From the NCBI GenBank assembly GCA_013360195.1, contig JABWCQ010000006.1:62001-126000 (forward strand): a stretch of DNA of 64,000 bases. Direction: 5' to 3'. The DNA comes from a bacterium (lineage in GTDB: Bacteria > Electryoneota > RPQS01). Positions 9,621-18,778 of this stretch are shown here, one piece after another (the first letter of the stretch is position 1; every line of letters begins with the position of its first letter). The notes under the pieces were generated by a model, which was not told where the DNA came from, did no database searches, and was given only the letters and a program-made list of their open reading frames with translations. A program made the position numbers and the translations under genes.

Positions 9621-10763
9621 ATGACAACGATTAAACTGACAGGTTTGGCAATTTGGTCGAGCATATGCATTGGAGTTTTTCCGAATGACCTCTTGGCATT
9701 CCATGACGGTGGCGTTGCGAGCTGCTCAATGTGCCACATCATGCATCGGGGTTCTGAAGGGTTCGAAGTTCCCCCGACAATCGAGAACAACTTCTTGTTG
9801 CTCAGCGAGACCCCAACGGACTTGTGTCTCAGTTGCCACTCAAGCGAAAACGGTGCGGTCTGGTCGGTGAATCCACTGACTCCGGCGCCGGAGCGGGGCG
9901 GAGGCAATTTCATTTTCGGTACGGCTCCCAATTTAAATGATGGTCCGGATGGCGCAATGCATCCGCTTGCCGGCAGCCACGGGATTCATAACTGCATTGC
10001 GCTCTCGAATGGTGTGTTTCAAGACCCCCTGAATAACGTTGCTCCCGGTGGAACATATCCGTCGGCCTCACTCGGTTGCACGAGCTGCCACGATCCTCAT
10101 GGCAATGAAAACTTTAGAATGCTCTGGGGTGCCGGACACGTTCAAGCAGGCGATTTCTATTTCATGTATCCTGCTCCTCAAGCTGATGGTTTGCCGTTGA
10201 ACGGTGCGGCTGAGTCGCGAGCCAATCACACCGCCTATCGAAGCGGTTGGACAAATTGGTGCGCGAATTGTCACGGATTCTTTCACGAGAATCAGGCATT
10301 TGGATTCGCTCACCCAGTCCGTGGCACGCTCGGCGCGGATGTCATGACTTCTTATGACCGTTACAATGGAACTGGTGATCCTACTGGAGGAACGCCTCTG
10401 AATGCGTACATTCCACAAGTGCCGTTTCAAAGCCTTTCGATAACTACTACTTCCACGAACGGTCCTGACAAGCGAAGTGAAATTGCCTGCATCACGTGCC
10501 ACCGTGCGCACGGGTCAAGCGCCGTCGACTTGGGTAGGTGGGACTTCAGGGTGTTAAACTTGAGGATGGACGGTGTGGTCTCTGGTTCTTTTCCACTTCC
10601 GTCGCCTTATTCTTCTGGTACGATTGAGCGGCAGCTGTGTGTCAAGTGTCACGAGCCGGAGGCTCGCGACCATGGATTCGACCAAGCCTGCGTGGCCTGT
10701 CACAGAGGTGAACTTGAAACTTCGACTCCGTTGCCGACCGGAGTTGCCCGTCCGGCGAAATAG
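9621..10763 (+). CDS. Secreted seven-heme cytochrome c (doubled CXXCH type)
   Basis: Starts 2 bp after the response regulator. An N-terminal hydrophobic stretch (LTGLAIWSSICIGVF) can act as a signal peptide. Seven CXXCH heme-attachment motifs are visible in order: CSMCH (residues 35-39), CLSCH, CTSCH, CANCH, CITCH, CVKCH and CVACH. Several are followed by His or Pro-His as in the doubled CXXCH family, for example CTSCHDPHG and CITCHRAHG. The protein (380 residues) probably sits in the periplasm or outside the outer membrane and carries electrons. No enzymatic signature was recognised. The CcsA and ResB genes downstream provide the machinery that attaches these hemes. Confidence 0.9.
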   Translation: MTTIKLTGLAIWSSICIGVFPNDLLAFHDGGVASCSMCHIMHRGSEGFEVPPTIENNFLLLSETPTDLCLSCHSSENGAVWSVNPLTPAPERGGGNFIFGTAPNLNDGPDGAMHPLAGSHGIHNCIALSNGVFQDPLNNVAPGGTYPSASLGCTSCHDPHGNENFRMLWGAGHVQAGDFYFMYPAPQADGLPLNGAAESRANHTAYRSGWTNWCANCHGFFHENQAFGFAHPVRGTLGADVMTSYDRYNGTGDPTGGTPLNAYIPQVPFQSLSITTTSTNGPDKRSEIACITCHRAHGSSAVDLGRWDFRVLNLRMDGVVSGSFPLPSPYSSGTIERQLCVKCHEPEARDHGFDQACVACHRGELETSTPLPTGVARPAK

Positions 10764-10888
10764 CGGGAAAGCCACTCCTCTTCACTTAATCGGATTAATT
10801 TAGTCTCATTTGCTGAAATCGCTGAATATGGCGATATCGACACATTTGCTAATCTTGAGCCAATGTGACAAATAAGCATTAATTGTGC

Positions 10889-10919
10889 TTGACTATGCAC
10901 AAACGTTTTGCGAAATTAT
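10889..10919 (+). promoter_or_regulatory. Weak sigma-70-like promoter candidate
   Basis: TTGACT at 10889-10894 resembles a -35 box. AATTAT at 10914-10919 is a possible -10 box at a long spacing of 19 bases. It would start transcription just before the first hairpin at 10941. The match is weak and could be chance in AT-rich DNA. Confidence 0.25.
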
Positions 10920-10940
10920 TACTGTAGAGTTTATTGTATC

Positions 10941-11060
10941 GCGCCTCAGGCGCACCCTTTATGTCGGCTTCGACAACATATTTATGGAGGGAAACCTCCT
11001 TACCCCAAATGCATGACTTTAGACTGTCCGCATGCGGCATTGCCGTGTGCGGACTTTTTT
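10941..11060 (+). ncRNA. Candidate structured cis-regulatory leader of ccsA-resB
   Basis: Four hairpins follow one another. They are GCGCC-TCA-GGCGC (10941-10953), GTCG-GCTT-CGAC (10963-10974), GGAGG-GAAA-CCTCC with a GNRA-type loop (10986-10999), and a long stem at 11026-11054 with six T's. The ccsA ATG follows 38 bases after the T-run. GCATG at 11011-11015 could pair with CATGC at 11031-11035, an alternative to the terminator stem. The layout resembles a transcription-attenuating leader. I could not match it to a known riboswitch (no GEMM, cobalamin or TPP core seen), so it may also be just a terminator with incidental hairpins. Confidence 0.4.
11026..11060 (+). terminator. Intrinsic terminator or attenuator upstream of ccsA
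   Basis: A near-perfect stem of about 13 pairs begins GTCCGCA and closes TGCGGAC (11026-11054), followed directly by TTTTTT (11055-11060). It lies 262 bp after the cytochrome stop and 37 bp before the ccsA start, so it may end an upstream transcript or act as an attenuator of ccsA-resB. Confidence 0.75.
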
Positions 11061-11097
11061 CTTTGTCTCGTTCAACAAAACCCGAGCAGGTGTGAGT

Positions 11098-12339
11098 ATG
11101 ACACCCTCACTTGATGTACAACTTTTCTGGTTCGCTTTTTGGGCGTATCTAGTAGGCTGGATCTCCTTCACGATTTGGCTTGCCGCCCGCAAACCGATTT
11201 GGACAAAAATCGGTTCCATTAGCTTTGCTGCAGGTTTCATCCCGCAAACCATCGCCTTCTTCCTCCGCTGGGACTATCAGGGACACTTCCCGATGTCCAA
11301 TATGTATGAGTATATGGCGGTAATGAGTTGGATGGCGGTTGTGAGTTTCGCATTCCTGACATGGCGGTATCGCAACTGGATAATCAGCGCGCTGATTTCT
11401 CCTGTCGTCATTATGCTGATGGTCGCAGCATCGCTTCTCCCGAAAGATCCAAGTCAACAGTTGATGCCTGCGCTGCGCAGCTCATGGCTGATTATCCATG
11501 TCACACTTGCGTCAGTCGGGGCCGGTGCCTTTGCCGTCGCGGCTGCTGTTTCTTTTGTGTACTTGCTGGCGGTCAGAAGCGAGGAAGAGGCACAGAAGAC
11601 CTTCAAGCCCTCAATGAAGATCCCTCTGCAAGTGCTCATCTTTATTCCTGCCATTATCGCATTGCTTGGAAGTGTCAGCGATGCATTCGCCAGCCAGTCC
11701 GCCATGCAGCTATTCGGTGCGCCTATGCGCGGCGGGAACGTGCTTGTCTTACTCGGAATCTATCTAGTCCCGGCGGGGTTCGTCTGGAACTATCTGTTCA
11801 AAAGCACACCTTCCGTGGAAACTCGCTATTGGACTGCCATTGCATTTTCCGGCCTGTTCCTCGGCGCACTTGCCGGTGGTATTCTACTAAGCGGGGGAAA
11901 AATTTCGTTAACCTCCGACAGCCCACTGAGAATTTTCGAATTCTTCGGTGTCACACTCATCTTTGGTACACTCGGCGCGTTTCTGCTTCATACTGCTCTC
12001 GGTTTCGGCCGCGTTGCCGGAAAATTGCACCTCGATGGCAGGTTACTCGATGAGGTTAACTATCGCTCCGTTGCGTTGGGTTATCCGCTCTATACATTGG
12101 GTGCGCTCTTCGCCGGCGCGATTTGGGCGGAAAGCGCGTGGGGAAGCTTCTGGAGCTGGGACCCAAAGGAAGTCGGCGCCCTTATCATTTGGCTTTTCTA
12201 CAGCGCCTTCCTGCATGCCCGCTATCAACGCGGTTGGTCGGGACCGCGCACCGCTGTACTGTCGCTCATCGGGTTTGCGATGATGATGTTGTCACTCTTC
12301 GGCAACTACTTCTTCGGCGGTTTGCACGCTTACGCATAA
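11098..12339 (+). CDS. ccsA: Cytochrome c biogenesis protein CcsA/ResC (heme handling)
   Basis: Polytopic membrane protein of System II cytochrome c maturation that presents heme for attachment to CXXCH motifs outside the cytoplasm. The ATG at 11098 follows AGGTG about 6 bases upstream and gives 413 residues. The diagnostic tryptophan-rich WWD motif is WGSFWSWDPKEVGALIIW near residue 350. Conserved His residues are present in YHARYQ-like and VTLASVGAG regions, and about eight hydrophobic segments are visible. It precedes resB by 8 bp. The seven-heme cytochrome encoded upstream is an obvious client. Confidence 0.92.
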   Translation: MTPSLDVQLFWFAFWAYLVGWISFTIWLAARKPIWTKIGSISFAAGFIPQTIAFFLRWDYQGHFPMSNMYEYMAVMSWMAVVSFAFLTWRYRNWIISALISPVVIMLMVAASLLPKDPSQQLMPALRSSWLIIHVTLASVGAGAFAVAAAVSFVYLLAVRSEEEAQKTFKPSMKIPLQVLIFIPAIIALLGSVSDAFASQSAMQLFGAPMRGGNVLVLLGIYLVPAGFVWNYLFKSTPSVETRYWTAIAFSGLFLGALAGGILLSGGKISLTSDSPLRIFEFFGVTLIFGTLGAFLLHTALGFGRVAGKLHLDGRLLDEVNYRSVALGYPLYTLGALFAGAIWAESAWGSFWSWDPKEVGALIIWLFYSAFLHARYQRGWSGPRTAVLSLIGFAMMMLSLFGNYFFGGLHAYA

Positions 12340-12347
12340 GTTCACGA

Positions 12348-13940
12348 ATGAATTCCAACAATAATACAAGCACTCACGTCAGCCGCAAACCTAAATGGTG
12401 GGCAATGCTCTCCACTATGAAGTTTGCCATCTGGATTCTAATCATCGTCGGCGTACTTTCGCTTGCTTCGCTCTTCAGCGGTGAATTAGTTGACCCTCGT
12501 TGGCTGGAGCAAGAGCCGTCAGGTGCCGCTGCAGCCTTTGGCCAGCTCGTCTATCGCATGCTCGAAATGCACGACCCGTTCCGGTCGTGGTGGTATCGAG
12601 GACTCATCGGAATCCTGTCGCTTTCGCTTTTTGCCTGCATCCTTGAGCGCACGCCGATAGTTTGGCGTCAATGGAGCAAAAAGCCCGAGCTTGATCATCG
12701 CTCGATTAACGATCGTACTGCGCCAATCTTCCTGACGACTACCGAAACTCCGAACTCCCTCGTGGAGAGAATGAGAAGTAAACTCTCGCAGCGGTATTCA
12801 AGTGAGTCGTATTGGGTGGGAGAGTCCGGAAGACTCGCGCTGTGGGGTCCGCTATTGACTCACCTCGGTCTGCTCTTGCTTGCTGTCGGCGGCTTGGTGG
12901 GCTCCTTCGGTGACAAGGATTCCCGCGCCGGCGGATATCCCGGTGACACTATTGAAGTCGACGATATGCCCTTCGAGGTTCGCATTGACAGCTTCCGCGT
13001 CGAATTCTATCCCCTTCAACCGCGCCAATGGGTGCTCGTCGACGGCGAGTGGTTTGGCCGCTTGGTCAGGGAGGACAGCCCCGGAACTTGGTTAATCGAG
13101 CGCTTTAACGAGAACAACGAGGTCGAACTTGTATCCATGGAGGAAGCGTGGATTGAAAATGATTGGGATATTCAGCGTGCATCGGGGAATATCAAACAAT
13201 ACATAAGCAGTGTCACCGTTTTCGAAAATGGAGAGAAGGTGGATGAACGGCAGATTTCTGTCAACACTCCATTGCGCCGAAGCGGTTACCGGCTCTACCA
13301 AAGCTCCTATGACCCGACTGCTCCCCGTGTAAGTGCTTCCTACGATCAACTGACTGTCGCGGTTTTTGATTCCTCCGGTGCAGAGTTGCAAAGACTGCAG
13401 CTTAAGCAAAACCAAATGGTCGAAGTTCCCGGTGATACGGTGAAACTGACAGCAGGAAGACTTCTGCCGGACTTCAAACTCGATTCCCGCCGAAGCGCAT
13501 ATTCGGCCAGCGCAAAGTTCAATAACCCGGCACTCGAATTGATTGCTGAAGGTCCAAGTGGCTTCCGTAAGCCTATGTGGTCGTTTCTTCAGATGAAAGG
13601 GCATCAGGCGTCATTCGGAAAATTCCGCTTTGAGGCTGTGGATGTCACCGGCACGAACGCACGAATGGATATTGCAACAATCTTTGATGTCCGCAAATCT
13701 GCCGGAACGGAGTTCCTGTGGCTTGGCTTCCTTGTCTCTTCAATCGGACTTGTTCTCTGTTTCTACATGACACACAGGATCGTATACGTCGAGTATCCGA
13801 CGGCTGAACAACCGCTGACTCGCGCTTATGCTTTCAGCAAGAAAATGGTTCGTGCGTTTGAACGGGATATTGCCGCAGTTGCCGAGCAGCCCGGCCATGA
13901 AGTCAAAATGTCCGTTCAGCCGGATATCGTCTTCTATTAG
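12348..13940 (+). CDS. resB: ResB-like cytochrome c biogenesis protein
   Basis: Partner of CcsA in System II cytochrome c maturation. The chosen ATG at 12348 is 8 bp after ccsA and gives 530 residues; the frame is open further upstream but that part lies inside ccsA. Transmembrane helices occur near residues 25-45 (MKFAIWILIIVGVLSLASLF), 80-100 (LIGILSLSLFACIL) and 165-185 (LLTHLGLLLLAVGGLVG). A large extracytoplasmic domain follows with NTPLRRSGYRLYQSSYDP, typical of ResB, and a last helix lies near 460-480 (FLWLGFLVSSIGLVLCFY). It ends 72 bp before a convergent gene, with a bidirectional terminator between. Confidence 0.9.
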   Translation: MNSNNNTSTHVSRKPKWWAMLSTMKFAIWILIIVGVLSLASLFSGELVDPRWLEQEPSGAAAAFGQLVYRMLEMHDPFRSWWYRGLIGILSLSLFACILERTPIVWRQWSKKPELDHRSINDRTAPIFLTTTETPNSLVERMRSKLSQRYSSESYWVGESGRLALWGPLLTHLGLLLLAVGGLVGSFGDKDSRAGGYPGDTIEVDDMPFEVRIDSFRVEFYPLQPRQWVLVDGEWFGRLVREDSPGTWLIERFNENNEVELVSMEEAWIENDWDIQRASGNIKQYISSVTVFENGEKVDERQISVNTPLRRSGYRLYQSSYDPTAPRVSASYDQLTVAVFDSSGAELQRLQLKQNQMVEVPGDTVKLTAGRLLPDFKLDSRRSAYSASAKFNNPALELIAEGPSGFRKPMWSFLQMKGHQASFGKFRFEAVDVTGTNARMDIATIFDVRKSAGTEFLWLGFLVSSIGLVLCFYMTHRIVYVEYPTAEQPLTRAYAFSKKMVRAFERDIAAVAEQPGHEVKMSVQPDIVFY

Positions 13941-13964
13941 ACACCGCTCAAAACGAAAAATACG

Positions 13965-13990
13965 AAGGGCGACCCGTTTGGGCCGCCCTT
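13965..13990. terminator. Bidirectional terminator between resB and the VCBS protein gene
   Basis: Stem AAGGGCG-A-CCC, loop GTTT, GGG-C-CGCCCTT with one A/C mismatch. It lies between convergent genes. The T-rich side is better on the minus strand, where the plus-strand run AAACGAAAAA reads as T's. Confidence 0.75.
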
Positions 13991-14012
13991 TGACTTTGTA
14001 TACCGTCGACTT

Positions 14013-15770
14013 CTACTTCAGAAGCGTCATGACTCGATTTTGGGAATGACCGTTTGCGGTCAATCTGTAAACATAGCTCCCGCTTGTCAGCTCTGTGCCG
14101 TCAAACTGCACACGATGTAATCCGGCGGACATCGGCTCGTCCACCAAGGTTGCCACTCTTTGTCCAAGTGGATTGTAAACACTTAACTCCACCTCGGACG
14201 GCGTGTTCAACTGAAACTCAATCGTCGAGACCGGATTGAAAGGATTCGGATAGTTTTGCCTCAATTCAAAACTTATCGTCAACGGCGGTAGAGTCGGAAC
14301 ATCAAGCGACACACCCTCTTCGAGAACATAATCGCGATTTCCGTCCAGGTTCCGCCACGTGTCACGCACGCCGCTCGGCCAGAGTACTACTATACTGTCG
14401 GCATAATTTTGCGTGCCTAATGAGAAGAGCAGCCGGGGATCGCTCGATGAAGCATAGGATTGTCCGGCGCAGACAAACTGCTGCATCACCAGACTCCCTG
14501 CATAGACAACCACCTTTGCTCCCACGCCGTCCCGGTTTGTTTGAACTCCTTGAGTGCGAACCCGGATGTAATTGAATCCGCTTGACCTGTTTAGATAGAC
14601 ATATGGGCGATCCTCGATATTGGATGCCAGCATGTCCATGTCGCCGTCGTTGTCAAGATCCCCCTTTGCGAATCCAAACGTCATCTCTTGATCGTTGACA
14701 CCCTCCGCCACCGAAACATCCGTGAAATACCCGTTGCCCGTATTCTCGAAGAGATAGTCACGAGGCATCGGGGGCGCCATATTCGCGACATAAAGATCGT
14801 CGTCACCGTCCATGTCAAAATCAAGAAATTCCGTGCCCCAGCATCCGTAGTTTACCGTCACACCTCGTTGACTCGCGACTTCTTCCCAAGTGCCGTCGCC
14901 ATTGCTTTCAAAGAGTAGGTTTCCTATTGGATCATTGGTCACATACAAGTCCCACCAGCCGTCGTGGTTCAAATCCGATATCGCGCAACCCATTCCGAAC
15001 ATCCTCGGCTCTATACCGGTTTCATCTCCCGCGTCGCTGAATGTTCCGTCTCCGTTATTCCGAAACAGAGTTCCGCGCTGATTACGGTCATTTGCAATAT
15101 AGATGTCCGCATCCAAATCATTATCAAAGTCAAATGAAATGACTGCCAGCGGTGCTCGGTCTGCGCTATCCGCCACTCCGGCCTGCTCTGTTACATCCGT
15201 GAAGTTTACGCCCTCGTTGTTTCGATAGAGTACGTTCCGGTAGTCCGGTCTGCCGGCGGACGAAATGTCATAGTTTGTCACATACAAATCAAGCCAGCCG
15301 TCGTTATTGTAATCAAGCCAGCATGCGGCGGATGTCTGTGCGCTGCCGCCATCAACTCCGGTAAATGACGTAACATCGGAATATGTGCCGTTTCCGTTCG
15401 AACGGAACAACAAATTCTCCGACCCCCAATTCCCGACAAACACGTCTCGGTGACCGTCGTTATCATAATCACCAAACAGAATCTGAGATGTTTGCGCCGC
15501 GCTCGTGATACCGCAGCCAAGCCCCGCGTCGAGTGTGTACTCGTTGCCGGTGCGCAGATAGATCATCAGCGGATGGCCGGTGCCCGATGCCGCAAGAATA
15601 TCCATGAGGCCGTCGCCGTTGATATCCTCTATTGCGCAGCCGCCCCCGAACTGTCCGGGATTGTCGTACGTCGCAGTGACTCCCAGCGAAAGACCGACTT
15701 CTTCAAAAGTCTGGCCAATCGCATACTGGGTCATCAACCCCAGAATGGTAAACAAGTAAACAATGTGCAT
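14013..15770 (-). CDS. Secreted FG-GAP/VCBS-repeat protein with ASPIC/UnbV domain and sorting tail
   Basis: A 585-residue exported protein. Residues 1-20 form a signal peptide ending near AIGQ. About seven FG-GAP/VCBS blades follow, each with a calcium-type DxNxDGxxD loop (EDINGDGLMDIL, FGDYDNDGHRDVF, DYNNDGWLDLY, DFDNDLDADIY and others), suggesting a beta-propeller. An ASPIC/UnbV-like domain follows (VVLWPSGVRDTWRNL). The C-terminus is a FlgD-like Ig fold with NYPNPFNPVSTIEF and a tail ending VMTLLK, as in T9SS-type sorting domains. GGAG precedes the ATG by about 9 bases. The ligand is unknown; a surface-binding or adhesin role is inferred. Confidence 0.85.
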   Translation of the reverse strand: MHIVYLFTILGLMTQYAIGQTFEEVGLSLGVTATYDNPGQFGGGCAIEDINGDGLMDILAASGTGHPLMIYLRTGNEYTLDAGLGCGITSAAQTSQILFGDYDNDGHRDVFVGNWGSENLLFRSNGNGTYSDVTSFTGVDGGSAQTSAACWLDYNNDGWLDLYVTNYDISSAGRPDYRNVLYRNNEGVNFTDVTEQAGVADSADRAPLAVISFDFDNDLDADIYIANDRNQRGTLFRNNGDGTFSDAGDETGIEPRMFGMGCAISDLNHDGWWDLYVTNDPIGNLLFESNGDGTWEEVASQRGVTVNYGCWGTEFLDFDMDGDDDLYVANMAPPMPRDYLFENTGNGYFTDVSVAEGVNDQEMTFGFAKGDLDNDGDMDMLASNIEDRPYVYLNRSSGFNYIRVRTQGVQTNRDGVGAKVVVYAGSLVMQQFVCAGQSYASSSDPRLLFSLGTQNYADSIVVLWPSGVRDTWRNLDGNRDYVLEEGVSLDVPTLPPLTISFELRQNYPNPFNPVSTIEFQLNTPSEVELSVYNPLGQRVATLVDEPMSAGLHRVQFDGTELTSGSYVYRLTANGHSQNRVMTLLK

Positions 15771-15992
15771 GCGTGTATCTCCGTCTGATAGTGATAAGTT
15801 TCACAATCGGACGGCTCTGGAAAACGCGCAAAGTGGGAAGTGCGGAGCCGTGGTTACGGCTGACGGAGGGACGAAACTGAAGATGATGCGAGATGGACTG
15901 CCGCTGCAATGCCAGTGTCAGCTCCCAGAAACTAATAAAATGAATTCGAGAGGTCAAGTGCTCGGACGGTCACGAAACAACTTTTTAAATAA

Positions 15993-16024
15993 AAGCAGGC
16001 CGGTCCTTTCGGACCGGCCTGCTT
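15993..16024 (-). terminator. Strong intrinsic terminator after the 886-residue secreted protein gene
   Basis: Perfect 14-pair stem AAGCAGGCCGGTCC with loop TTTC. On the minus strand it is followed by a T-rich run (TTTTATTT). The plus-strand side also has a T-run, so it may work both ways. The remaining sequence from 15771 to 15992 shows no gene. Confidence 0.85.
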
Positions 16025-16048
16025 GATTTTTCGCAAGATGCGAACGAA

Positions 16049-18709
16049 TTACTTCAGAAGAAGCATCTTGTTCTCAGCGGAGAAGCCGTTTGCCTCCAAA
16101 CGGTACATGTACACGCCCGACGGCAGACCCGACGCTTCAAACGTGACATGGTGCGTTCCAGCCGACTGGACGCCGTTCACAAGTGTTGCCACTTCGCGGC
16201 CCTGAACGTTGTAAACCTTCAAGGTCGTCTGGCCTGCTTCAAGCAGATCATAGCGAATCGTTGTCGTCGGGTTGAACGGGTTCGGATAATTCTGATGCAA
16301 TGCGTAGTTGGTCACGACGCCGCTCTCAGCACGAGGAGTCGCCGATTCGGATGCCAGAACTTCCTGCGCACCGTTCACGTCAACTGCCACCAGTGAATAG
16401 CTGTACGAGGAACCATTTTCCACATTCGCGTCAACCCACGAATAGTCAAATCCGGAAGCCGAATTGCCGCGTGAGGCAACTTCAACCATCTGAGCACCGT
16501 CACGAAGCACGACAAAGTGATGATTGTCCGTTTCGCTGGCGGTGGTCCAGTTCATCGTTACCCGGCCATTGCCCGGAACTAGTTCAAAGCTGGACAACTC
16601 GACATCCAACTGTCCATCCGGAATGATATAGTCTTCAACTTCGCCAAGGAAGTCAAAAGCAAATGTTCCGCACTGATCCGTGCAAGCGCCGACTACTGCC
16701 TGACCGAAACCAAATCGGCCAACAGGTGTCGAAGTCAAACGGAAGCGGAATACGCCATCATATACGCCAAGATCCAGAACGCCCGGATCAAGCACCGAGA
16801 ACGAGTGGGCGCCCGGTGTGACCAACACGTCATGAATAATCCATTCGCTGGCAACTGCCGGACCGCATTCGAGTTCGTCGCAGAAGTCGCCGTCGTAGTT
16901 GCCGTCCTTCCAAGCGTTCAGGTACAAGCGGCCGCCGCACTCGGCATAGCGTCCGTACTCAGGACCTGCCGTAACAACCACGCGAAGGTCTTCAATCGTG
17001 CAGGGAGTCCACGGCAGTCCAACAAAGAACACGCCGTCGTCTTCAGGAAGCTGATCCTGATTCAAATAATCCGGCGACGGTTCGCCGTCAATCTGCTGTC
17101 CAAGCCAGGCGACTCCTGACAATCCGTGGGCAGGATTGTTTACCAATGTCGGATAGTTGCAGGCACTCAAATCACCATGATCAACTTCTTCGTATGGGAA
17201 CTGGCAGGTGTCAGGAAGTTCTGCGCAAACGCAGGTTCCGGCCTCTATTTCAAATGCCGTAACCGTGTTATTATAAGCGTCCTTCACCCACAGTACCGTC
17301 TGCGGAGCAAAGTTGATAGCGTCGCACTCCATACCTTCGCAGCGAACCTGACCTGCATCAAAACGGCTCACGAAGACGCCGGTGGTCTTGTCACAGCGGC
17401 GAACATCGTCAATCGGGCTGTTTCCTGCCCAGATCGTTCCGCCTGCGCCCATCTCAACACCGGAAATAGCTCCTTCGGGATTGCCGTTCTCATCCAGCAA
17501 GGTCAAGCTACCGAGCAGCAAACCTGTTGAAGAGAAGTGAGCAATATCCGAGCTTACGTCCGTTGAATGCCAAATCGTGCCGTCCGTACCGTCATAGTCA
17601 CAACCGTCGGTCAAGCCAATGCCCGACTGTCCTGCGAACTGATAAGTCGCCAAACCATTCCGGTCAACTGTCCAAATTGCGTTGGTGCTCAATTCGCCGC
17701 CCCAGAATACTTGGCGGCTCTCGTCCCAACCTAATTCGTCGATGAAACGCTGCGCGCCGCTGGCGTCCAGAATCGGCGTTGAGCTAATGAGGTTGCCGAA
17801 ATCATCCATACGGTGAAGGACGCCTTCGCCATAGTTCGTGTAGTACAAATCACCGCGGCAATCGGCCGAGATAGATACACCCAAACCGGACGGCACAGGA
17901 ACGGTGATTACGCGAAGTGCGCCGGGTGGTGGCGGCGGCGGCGGGCAAGCAGAACTGCAGTCCAATCCTTGGTCCCACACGCCATTATAGAACGTGATAC
18001 AATCATTCTGAGTGATATTGTCCACGCAATACACGTTGTTGTTGTAACAGCAACGGCCAACCACAGGCGGTGTGTATTCGTAAACGTCGAGTTGAAAATC
18101 GCCCGAGCCACTGTAGTAACCGTCAACAATAATCTGATACGTCATGCCGCCGGTCAAGTTGGCGGTAATGTAGGACCCCAGGCCGCACCAGTCGTCATTA
18201 CACGCAATGGACACCCCCGGGCAACTGCCTTCCAAAAGCTCAAGTCTCGTATCATAGCTGTAGTAGTTGCAAACAGTGATAACTACCGTCTGATTCACCG
18301 CTGGAGTGTAGCTGTAAACAACGTCCGGGGCAATATTCCCATCACATGCGAAATCATTGGCAGCTCCCGTCGTTGTACCACTGTCCGTATAAGGCAAACC
18401 GGCAATCACCGTTCCGGGGCACCCGTCGGTGCCGTTGTCCAGTCGATCTTGTTCTCCGCGGGTGGACTTAAAAGCCATCCGCCGCTCCCACTCTGCAAAA
18501 GTGGCATCCTCTGACAGAGACTTGCCTTCGAGCTTCAGGATTGCAATTATCTGCTCAAGCTCAAGATCAGACATAGCTGAAAAATCTCGAATCCCTGGAG
18601 TCGAATTCTTAACATCCAGTTTCTTCTGAGTTTCAACAGTCCCTTCGGTCGCGAAAGCCGTACTTACGGCCAGCGCAACACAGCACAACAAAATCAAAAT
18701 CTTCTTCAT
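16049..18709 (-). CDS. Large secreted multidomain protein with GEVED and sorting domains
   Basis: An 886-residue exported protein with a signal peptide at residues 1-20 (ILLCCVALAVSTAFA). A pre-peptidase C-like module spans about 90-215 (APDVVYSYTP, SYDTRLELLEGSC, ACNDDWCGLGSY). A Cys-rich GRCCY module and a short polyproline linker come next, then a propeller-like stretch. A GEVED domain ends FLGEVEDYIIP. The C-terminal part is a fibronectin-like module (VELSSFELVPG), a FlgD-like Ig fold with NYPNPFNPTTTIRYDL and the tail KMLLLK. GGGAG precedes the ATG. The PPC module and the Fn3 plus tail recur in other proteins of this window. No catalytic motif was seen; cell-surface or extracellular localisation is inferred. 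Confidence 0.82.
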   Translation of the reverse strand: MKKILILLCCVALAVSTAFATEGTVETQKKLDVKNSTPGIRDFSAMSDLELEQIIAILKLEGKSLSEDATFAEWERRMAFKSTRGEQDRLDNGTDGCPGTVIAGLPYTDSGTTTGAANDFACDGNIAPDVVYSYTPAVNQTVVITVCNYYSYDTRLELLEGSCPGVSIACNDDWCGLGSYITANLTGGMTYQIIVDGYYSGSGDFQLDVYEYTPPVVGRCCYNNNVYCVDNITQNDCITFYNGVWDQGLDCSSACPPPPPPPGALRVITVPVPSGLGVSISADCRGDLYYTNYGEGVLHRMDDFGNLISSTPILDASGAQRFIDELGWDESRQVFWGGELSTNAIWTVDRNGLATYQFAGQSGIGLTDGCDYDGTDGTIWHSTDVSSDIAHFSSTGLLLGSLTLLDENGNPEGAISGVEMGAGGTIWAGNSPIDDVRRCDKTTGVFVSRFDAGQVRCEGMECDAINFAPQTVLWVKDAYNNTVTAFEIEAGTCVCAELPDTCQFPYEEVDHGDLSACNYPTLVNNPAHGLSGVAWLGQQIDGEPSPDYLNQDQLPEDDGVFFVGLPWTPCTIEDLRVVVTAGPEYGRYAECGGRLYLNAWKDGNYDGDFCDELECGPAVASEWIIHDVLVTPGAHSFSVLDPGVLDLGVYDGVFRFRLTSTPVGRFGFGQAVVGACTDQCGTFAFDFLGEVEDYIIPDGQLDVELSSFELVPGNGRVTMNWTTASETDNHHFVVLRDGAQMVEVASRGNSASGFDYSWVDANVENGSSYSYSLVAVDVNGAQEVLASESATPRAESGVVTNYALHQNYPNPFNPTTTIRYDLLEAGQTTLKVYNVQGREVATLVNGVQSAGTHHVTFEASGLPSGVYMYRLEANGFSAENKMLLLK

Positions 18710-18748
18710 AGGCTCCCTGCACTTTCTTGGATTTGGGTTACTATCTTC

Positions 18749-18778
18749 TCTATATTCAATCTACTTATATCAAATCAA
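18749..18778 (-). promoter_or_regulatory. Sigma-70-like promoter of the 886-residue secreted protein gene
   Basis: On the minus strand TTGATT (plus 18773-18778) and TATAGA (plus 18749-18754) are separated by 18 bases, about 40 bp upstream of the ATG at 18709. The rest of the 279-bp divergent region to 18988 shows no gene. Confidence 0.4.

Larger units (their letters stand above)
10764..11097 (+). other. 334-bp intergenic region holding a hairpin-rich leader
   Basis: No gene was found between the heptaheme cytochrome and ccsA. The first 120 bases are AT-rich and contain the only promoter-like element. The second half holds four consecutive hairpins, the last with a T-run, listed separately. 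Confidence 0.7.

Noticed and set aside
11328-12053. 241-codon plus-strand open frame inside ccsA
   Set aside because: It lies entirely within the conserved ccsA frame and its translation is Cys/Arg-rich without hydrophobic or domain pattern.
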